The notes under the pieces: generated by a model
What the model saw: the letters and a program-made list of their open reading frames with translations, nothing else
Databases searched by the model: none
Told to the model about the DNA's origin: nothing
Assembly (NCBI GenBank): GCA_946494635.1
Contig: CAMMCS010000003.1
Coordinates: 1-29,955, forward strand
DNA: 29,955 bases
Source of the DNA: an uncultured Oscillibacter sp.
GTDB taxonomy: Bacteria > Bacillota > Clostridia > Oscillospirales > Oscillospiraceae
Reading direction: 5' to 3'
Shown here: positions 26,473-29,955 of the stretch, piece after piece
Position numbering within the stretch: the first letter of the stretch is position 1
How the letters are laid out: each line of letters begins with the position of its first letter
Position numbers and translations under genes: made by a program

Positions 26473-26590
26473 GTCAGCGCCTCCCTTTCTCTTCGCTCCG
26501 GCGGAGCGTGCCCCCAGCATCGGGAGATGCCGGGGAAGGGGCCCATGGGCCCCTCTCGAACGCCGCGCCGGGGTATTCCATGACAAATTT

Positions 26591-26596
26591 ATTATA
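26591..26596 (-). promoter_or_regulatory. -10 element of the right giant gene, no -35
   Basis: A perfect minus-strand TATAAT lies at 26596-26591, giving a start near 26584 and a leader of about 112 nt. The -35 position (26619-26614, CGCTGC) bears no likeness to TTGACA. This is the expected look of an activator-dependent promoter, and the LytTR-type repeats begin 3 bp further upstream. Confidence 0.6.
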
Positions 26597-26622
26597 CCAT
26601 CCGGCCCGGGCGGGCAGCGGTG

Positions 26623-26652
26623 CCAGTTACGTCAAAAACCGTACCAGTTACG
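26623..26652 (+). promoter_or_regulatory. LytTR-type (VirR/AgrA-like) direct-repeat operator
   Basis: Two identical 9-bp repeats CCAGTTACG (26623-26631 and 26644-26652) are separated by 12 bp, a 21-bp period of two helical turns. With flanks they read GTGCCAGTTACGTC and GTACCAGTTACGCC. This matches the layout of paired sites bound by LytTR-family regulators, and the CCAGTT core matches the VirR box (CCCAGTTNTNCAC). A LytTR response regulator is encoded at 28447-29154. The site sits between the divergent promoters of the giant gene and the kinase. Confidence 0.75.
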
Positions 26653-26671
26653 CCGCGGCGGCCCGGCCGGC

Positions 26672-26700
26672 TTGCCACAGGGAGGCCGGTCTGGTACAAT
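26672..26700 (+). promoter_or_regulatory. Promoter of the sensor kinase gene
   Basis: TTGCCA (26672-26677) and TACAAT (26695-26700) are 17 bp apart, with transcription expected near 26707. The -10 overlaps the ATG at 26699, so that ATG cannot be the start of the kinase on this transcript. The second LytTR-type repeat ends 19 bp upstream of the -35. Confidence 0.7.
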
Positions 26701-26737
26701 GGTGAACAAGCGGAATCCATCATGGGAGGCGAGGCCG

Positions 26738-28411
26738 GTGAGGCGAAAAGCAGTTTTGATCTGCGGCGCGGTGTTTGTCCTGCTGTGTGTGGGGACTGTG
26801 TGGTTCCTGCGGCTGTTCATGACGGCCGACCCGCCCTATCTCTACCTCACCTGGACGTCGGCCCAGCGGGTGGAGGCGGACGGCACCCTGTCCCCGCCGG
26901 TGGAGGACCCCCTGTCCGCCGACCTGGCGGACGGCGGCCTCTGGCGCCTTTCCGCGGAGGCATCGGACATCCCGGCGGACGGCTATCTCCGGCTCAACTG
27001 CGCCGGCCTGGAGCTGACGGTGCGGCTGGACGGCGAGGAGGTGTTCCGCTCCGCCGCCTCCCTCTCCTACGGCAGCCAGGTGATGGGCGAGGACTGGGTG
27101 ATGATCCCCCTGCCGCCGGGGCAGACCAGCTGCCGGGTGGAGGTGGATCTGCGGGTGCTGGACCCGGACAGCGCCCTGTATCCGCCCCTGGGGCAGGTGT
27201 CCTCCAACTGGCTGACCGGCGGGGACACCATGGCCTATGCCAATCTCTACAGCATCCCCGCCGGGGGCTGCGCCCTGGTGTTCCTGCTGGTGTGCGGGCT
27301 GTTCCTGCTGAGCGCCGCTGCGGGAAGGCCCAATGCCAGCCTGCTGGTGCTGGCCCTGGCGGCGGGTCTGTTGGCGGCCTACGGCTTCAACCGGGGCTGC
27401 GGATTCTACTTCCTGCCGCCGTGGCTGAACAGCCTGCTGAACTGGCGGGGCTTCGGCCTGCTGATCCCGGCGCTGCTGGTGCTCTATCTGGTTCTGGGCC
27501 GCCGGCGGGGCTTCCTGCGTCTGGCGGGGCGGATCGCCCTGTGGGGGCTTGGGGCGGTGGCGGCCGCCTCAGCCGTGTCCGCTCTGTGCGGCGGCCCCCT
27601 CTATGCCTACCTGCGGAGCACGCTGCTTCCGGAGCTGCGGGCCGGGTACTATGACAATCTGCTGTACTGGTGTACGCTGTTCCTGGCCCCGGCCTGCGCG
27701 GGCATCTCCGCCTACGACCTGGCCCGAATCCTGGCCGGCACGCTGGCCGAGGCCCGGACCCTGAAGGTGAAAAACCAGCTGACCCTGAAAAGCTACCAGG
27801 AGTCCCAGGCCAAGGCCCGCGAGATGGAGACGCTGCGCCACGAGTGGAAGAACCAGGTGGCTGCCCTGGATCTGCTGTGCCAGGCGGAGGACTGGGCCGG
27901 CCTGCGCCGCCAGCTGGCGGAGCTGGAGGGGAGGCTGGCCCGGCTGTCACCCAGAGTCTTCGCGGCCCATCCCGCCATCAATGCCCTTCTCCAGAGCGCC
28001 GCCGCCCGGGCGGAGAGCCTGGGCGTGGCCTTCCACGCCCAGGTCCTGGTTCCGGAGCGTCTGCGTGTGGACGAGGGAGACCTGTGCACCCTGCTGCTGA
28101 ACATGCTGGACAACGCCGTGGACGCCGCCGCCGGCGCGGATACCCCGCCGGGGCGGGAGGTGTGCTGCAGGCTCCACCTGACCCAGGGCTTTCTGGCCAT
28201 CCGGTGTGAGAACACCTATTCCGGCCAGCTGGACCTGGACAGCGCCGGCCTCCCCCGCACCACCCGGCCGGATCCCGTGGGGCACGGCCTGGGCCTGCGG
28301 CAGATGCGGGCCGTGGCGGAGAAATACCACAGCGTGCTGGACATCCAGTACACCGCAGACCGCTTCACCGTCCAGACGGCACTGAAGCTCCCGGCGGAGG
28401 CCGAAAAATGA
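26738..28411 (+). CDS. Membrane sensor histidine kinase, GHKL type
   Basis: The GTG at 26738 is preferred because GGGAGGC stands 7 nt before it and the in-frame ATG at 26699 lies within the -10. The 557-residue product has a membrane segment near residues 5-27 (VLICGAVFVLLCVGTVWFL), an extracytoplasmic beta-rich domain to about 165 (resembling 7TMR-DISM extracellular domains), then about six membrane segments to about 335, and a helical linker. The dimerisation box has H368 (TLRHEWKNQ), the N box has N455 and N459 (NMLDNAVDA), and the G box is G515-H-G517-L-G519. This resembles AgrC/VirS/LytS kinases that pair with LytTR regulators. It should sense an external or wall signal and phosphorylate the neighbouring regulator. 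No AgrB/AgrD peptide system lies nearby, so the signal is unknown. Confidence 0.9.
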   Translation: MRRKAVLICGAVFVLLCVGTVWFLRLFMTADPPYLYLTWTSAQRVEADGTLSPPVEDPLSADLADGGLWRLSAEASDIPADGYLRLNCAGLELTVRLDGEEVFRSAASLSYGSQVMGEDWVMIPLPPGQTSCRVEVDLRVLDPDSALYPPLGQVSSNWLTGGDTMAYANLYSIPAGGCALVFLLVCGLFLLSAAAGRPNASLLVLALAAGLLAAYGFNRGCGFYFLPPWLNSLLNWRGFGLLIPALLVLYLVLGRRRGFLRLAGRIALWGLGAVAAASAVSALCGGPLYAYLRSTLLPELRAGYYDNLLYWCTLFLAPACAGISAYDLARILAGTLAEARTLKVKNQLTLKSYQESQAKAREMETLRHEWKNQVAALDLLCQAEDWAGLRRQLAELEGRLARLSPRVFAAHPAINALLQSAAARAESLGVAFHAQVLVPERLRVDEGDLCTLLLNMLDNAVDAAAGADTPPGREVCCRLHLTQGFLAIRCENTYSGQLDLDSAGLPRTTRPDPVGHGLGLRQMRAVAEKYHSVLDIQYTADRFTVQTALKLPAEAEK

Positions 28412-28440
28412 GGAACGGCGCCTGAGGCGCCGTTCCTCTT
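28411..28440. terminator. Shared bidirectional terminator of kinase and regulator
   Basis: A perfect 12-bp stem (AGGAACGGCGCC, 28411-28422, with 28426-28437) with a TGA loop fills the 35-bp gap between the two convergent stop codons. The preceding AAAAA (28404-28408) and the following CTCTT give it weak T runs on both strands. Confidence 0.75.
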
Positions 28441-28446
28441 GTTCGT

Positions 28447-29154
28447 TCACTGCCCATTTAAAAACTGCACCAGCTGGTTCTGGAATTGCGTGTAGCAGCC
28501 GCGGCTGACCGGAAGCCGGGTTCCGTCCGAGAGGACGATCATCCGCCGGCCGACCTCCGCCACATGAGGCAGATGGACCAGGTAGCTGTTGTGGCACCGA
28601 CAGAACTGCCCCGGCGGCAGCAGGCGCTCCACCTCGGAAAGGCTCCCCCGCAGCTCCTGCATCCGGCCGGTGGTCCGGACCTGGAGCAGGTGGTTCCGGC
28701 TCTCGAAGTACAGGATCTGGTCCAGGGGCAGGGTCAGGGTGCGGCCGCCGCCCCGCAGCGTCAGGATCCGGGGCACCTGCCGGCGGCGCAGGTCCGCCTC
28801 CAAAGCCTCTGCCAGCTCCTCCCGCTGCACCGGCTTGAAAAGGTACTGAATGGGCCGGACCTGGTAGCCCTCCTTCAGATAGGCGTCGCTGCCGGTGATG
28901 AAGAGGATCCCCGTCCTCTCGTCCCAGGTCTGCAGCTCCCGGGCCAGCTCCATGCCGCTTTTGCCCTCCATGCAGATGTCCAGGCAGAGCAGGTCGAACC
29001 GCTCTCCCCGGCGCAGATCCACCTCCAGGGCCTCCGCGCTGGAAAAGGGCGTCACCCCGTGCTCCACATTCCGTTCCCGCAGGATCTCCCCGCACAGGGC
29101 GCAGAGCTCACCCCGCAGCAGTTCCTCATCCTCGCACACCGCCACGCGGTACAT
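28447..29154 (-). CDS. LytTR-family response regulator
   Basis: The product has 235 residues and starts at an ATG behind AAGGAGG. The receiver domain (1-120) has the acidic pair E8-D9, phosphoacceptor D59 (LLCLDICMEGKSG), T87 (LFITGSD) and K107 (YLFKPV), all the residues needed for phosphotransfer. The LytTR DNA-binding domain spans 127-235 (DQILYFESRNHLLQV, FCRCHNSYLVHLPHV, LPVSRG). Such regulators bind paired direct repeats at 21-22 bp spacing, and exactly such a pair lies at 26623-26652. Its gene converges on the kinase gene instead of being in the usual same-strand operon. Predicted role: activates the divergent kinase and giant surface-protein genes on phosphorylation by the kinase. Pairing is inferred from adjacency and family. 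Confidence 0.93.
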   Translation of the reverse strand: MYRVAVCEDEELLRGELCALCGEILRERNVEHGVTPFSSAEALEVDLRRGERFDLLCLDICMEGKSGMELARELQTWDERTGILFITGSDAYLKEGYQVRPIQYLFKPVQREELAEALEADLRRRQVPRILTLRGGGRTLTLPLDQILYFESRNHLLQVRTTGRMQELRGSLSEVERLLPPGQFCRCHNSYLVHLPHVAEVGRRMIVLSDGTRLPVSRGCYTQFQNQLVQFLNGQ

Positions 29155-29187
29155 AGGCGCGCCGCCTCCTTCCCACTTTGTTTTCTT

Positions 29188-29216
29188 ATTTTAGCATCAA
29201 TTGCCCCGCCATTCAA
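29188..29216 (-). promoter_or_regulatory. Promoter of the LytTR regulator gene
   Basis: On the minus strand TTGAAT (29216-29211) and TAAAAT (29193-29188) are 17 bp apart, with a start near 29181 and a leader of about 27 nt. No CCAGTTACG-type repeat is seen next to it, so the regulator gene is probably not autoregulated through that motif. Confidence 0.7.
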
Positions 29217-29260
29217 GCGGGGCCTCCGGGCCCGGATGCCTTTCCCGTTTCGCTGCCGGC

Positions 29261-29291
29261 GCTGCGCCGCCGCGGAGCGCGGTGGCGCAGC
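29261..29291. repeat. GC-rich inverted repeat between divergent genes
   Basis: GCTGCGCCGCC (29261-29271) pairs with GGTGGCGCAGC (29281-29291) with one G-T mismatch and a 9-nt loop. It lies between the regulator promoter and the hydrolase promoter region. It has no T run directly after it and follows no gene on the plus strand, so it is not a normal terminator. Confidence 0.45.
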
Positions 29292-29393
29292 CCTTCCGCC
29301 GTATAACAACCTTTTTATTTACACCGGCTAACCAATCGGAACTTCCGCAGGCGGCTCACCGGGGCTACAATCACTGTGAAAGAAGGTGCCGCT

Positions 29394-29955
29394 ATGTTTT
29401 CCATCCAACACATCCTCACGCTTTTTCTGGCGCTGGCCATGGAGCTGGGTCTCACCGCCTGCGGGAGAGAAGCCGCGGTGCAGCCCGCCCCGGAAGCGCC
29501 GGAGCCGCCGGCACAGGCACAGGAGACGCCGTCTCCGGAACCGCCTCCGGAATCTTCGGAGCCTGAGCCAGCAGTCACGGAGGGGACAGAGACCTACCGG
29601 GGCTTCCGGATGGACAACGTGCTCCACGCCCCGGAGGGGGACATCCACTACCACATCTACATCCCGGACAGCTATGACGGCAGCGAGTCCTATGCCCTCT
29701 TCCTCACCCTTCCCGGCTATGAGGGGCTGTACTTCCAAGGGATGGGGCAGAACCTGTACAGCGAGGACTTTGCCTTCGAGGCGCTGCATTACAACGACCG
29801 CATGATCGTGGCCGCCCCACAGCTGGATGGCTGGGGAGAGACGTCGGCGGTGCAGGCCATCGCCCTGACTGAGTATCTGCTGGACGCCTATAACATCGAC
29901 CCGGAGCAGGTCTATGCCGAGGGCTACTCCGGCGGCGGGGAGACCATGTCCCGCG
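29394..29955 (+). CDS. Putative lipoprotein alpha/beta hydrolase, 3' end outside window
   Basis: The ATG at 29394 follows AGAAGG; the frame is open to the window edge (187 codons). Residues 1-22 are hydrophobic and end in LTAC-G, a lipobox with C23 as the likely lipidated residue. The n-region has no Lys or Arg and the core contains a Glu (E17), which is odd for a signal peptide. Residues 27-62 form a Pro/Glu-rich spacer. From about 66 the sequence fits an esterase or PHB-depolymerase-like fold: HYHIYIPDSYDGSESYALFL, LPGYEGLY, then the nucleophile elbow G177-Y-S179-G-G181. The Asp and His of the triad would lie beyond the edge. It is expected to act on the outer membrane face; the substrate is unknown. 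A candidate -10 TACAAT (29366-29371) has only a weak -35 (TTCCGC). Confidence 0.85.
   Translation, partial: MFSIQHILTLFLALAMELGLTACGREAAVQPAPEAPEPPAQAQETPSPEPPPESSEPEPAVTEGTETYRGFRMDNVLHAPEGDIHYHIYIPDSYDGSESYALFLTLPGYEGLYFQGMGQNLYSEDFAFEALHYNDRMIVAAPQLDGWGETSAVQAIALTEYLLDAYNIDPEQVYAEGYSGGGETMSR

Noticed and set aside
26473..26586. Longer N-terminus of the right giant (start at 26586)
   Set aside because: It would begin at or before the expected transcription start near 26584 and would put an Arg-rich tail in front of a normal signal peptide. ATG 26472 has AAAGGGAGG.

Overview
This window looks like a chromosomal segment of a high-GC gut Clostridia member, most likely family Oscillospiraceae (Flavonifractor / Lawsonibacter / Oscillibacter-like). 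The evidence is the roughly 60-68% GC, strong G/C third positions, AGGAGG-type ribosome binding sites, Firmicutes-type regulators, and surface proteins anchored by S-layer homology (SLH) domains. This is inferred from sequence style, since no rRNA or other marker gene is present. I saw no tRNA, rRNA, CRISPR array, transposase or phage gene.

Left part (1-5.5 kb): independent single genes, mostly regulators. They are an ECF-type sigma factor cut by the left edge (minus), an orphan 170-aa protein with a good promoter and terminator (minus), an AlbA_2/Schlafen-type ATP-binding regulator (plus), and a LuxR-type regulator that also has an N-terminal helix-turn-helix (plus). Several consensus-like 17-bp-spaced promoters and rho-independent terminators can be placed. 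About 870 bp at 625-1493 holds no convincing gene.

Centre (5.5-26.5 kb): two giant secreted paralogues of 3351 and about 3375 residues face each other and fill some 20 kb. Each has a signal peptide, a long chain of beta-rich modules, a glycine/aromatic block, a propeller-like repeat region, a CARDB-like region and three C-terminal SLH repeats. They are alignable by eye from end to end. They differ in accessory modules near the C terminus, and each has a low-GC block at the matching N-terminal place. A 103-aa cysteine-rich protein sits 19 bp upstream of the left giant and is probably co-transcribed with it. The genes converge on two hairpin terminators at 16.1-16.3 kb.

Right part (26.5-30 kb): a sensor histidine kinase (plus) is divergent from the right giant, and a LytTR response regulator (minus) converges on the kinase across a shared terminator. 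In the 265-bp divergent region lie two identical 9-bp repeats (CCAGTTACG) 21 bp apart, the arrangement bound by LytTR regulators such as VirR and AgrA. They sit between a kinase promoter and a giant-gene promoter that has a perfect -10 but no -35. The simplest reading is a self-contained circuit in which the kinase and regulator control their own expression and the adjacent giant surface protein. A putative lipoprotein alpha/beta hydrolase begins at 29394 and runs off the right edge.
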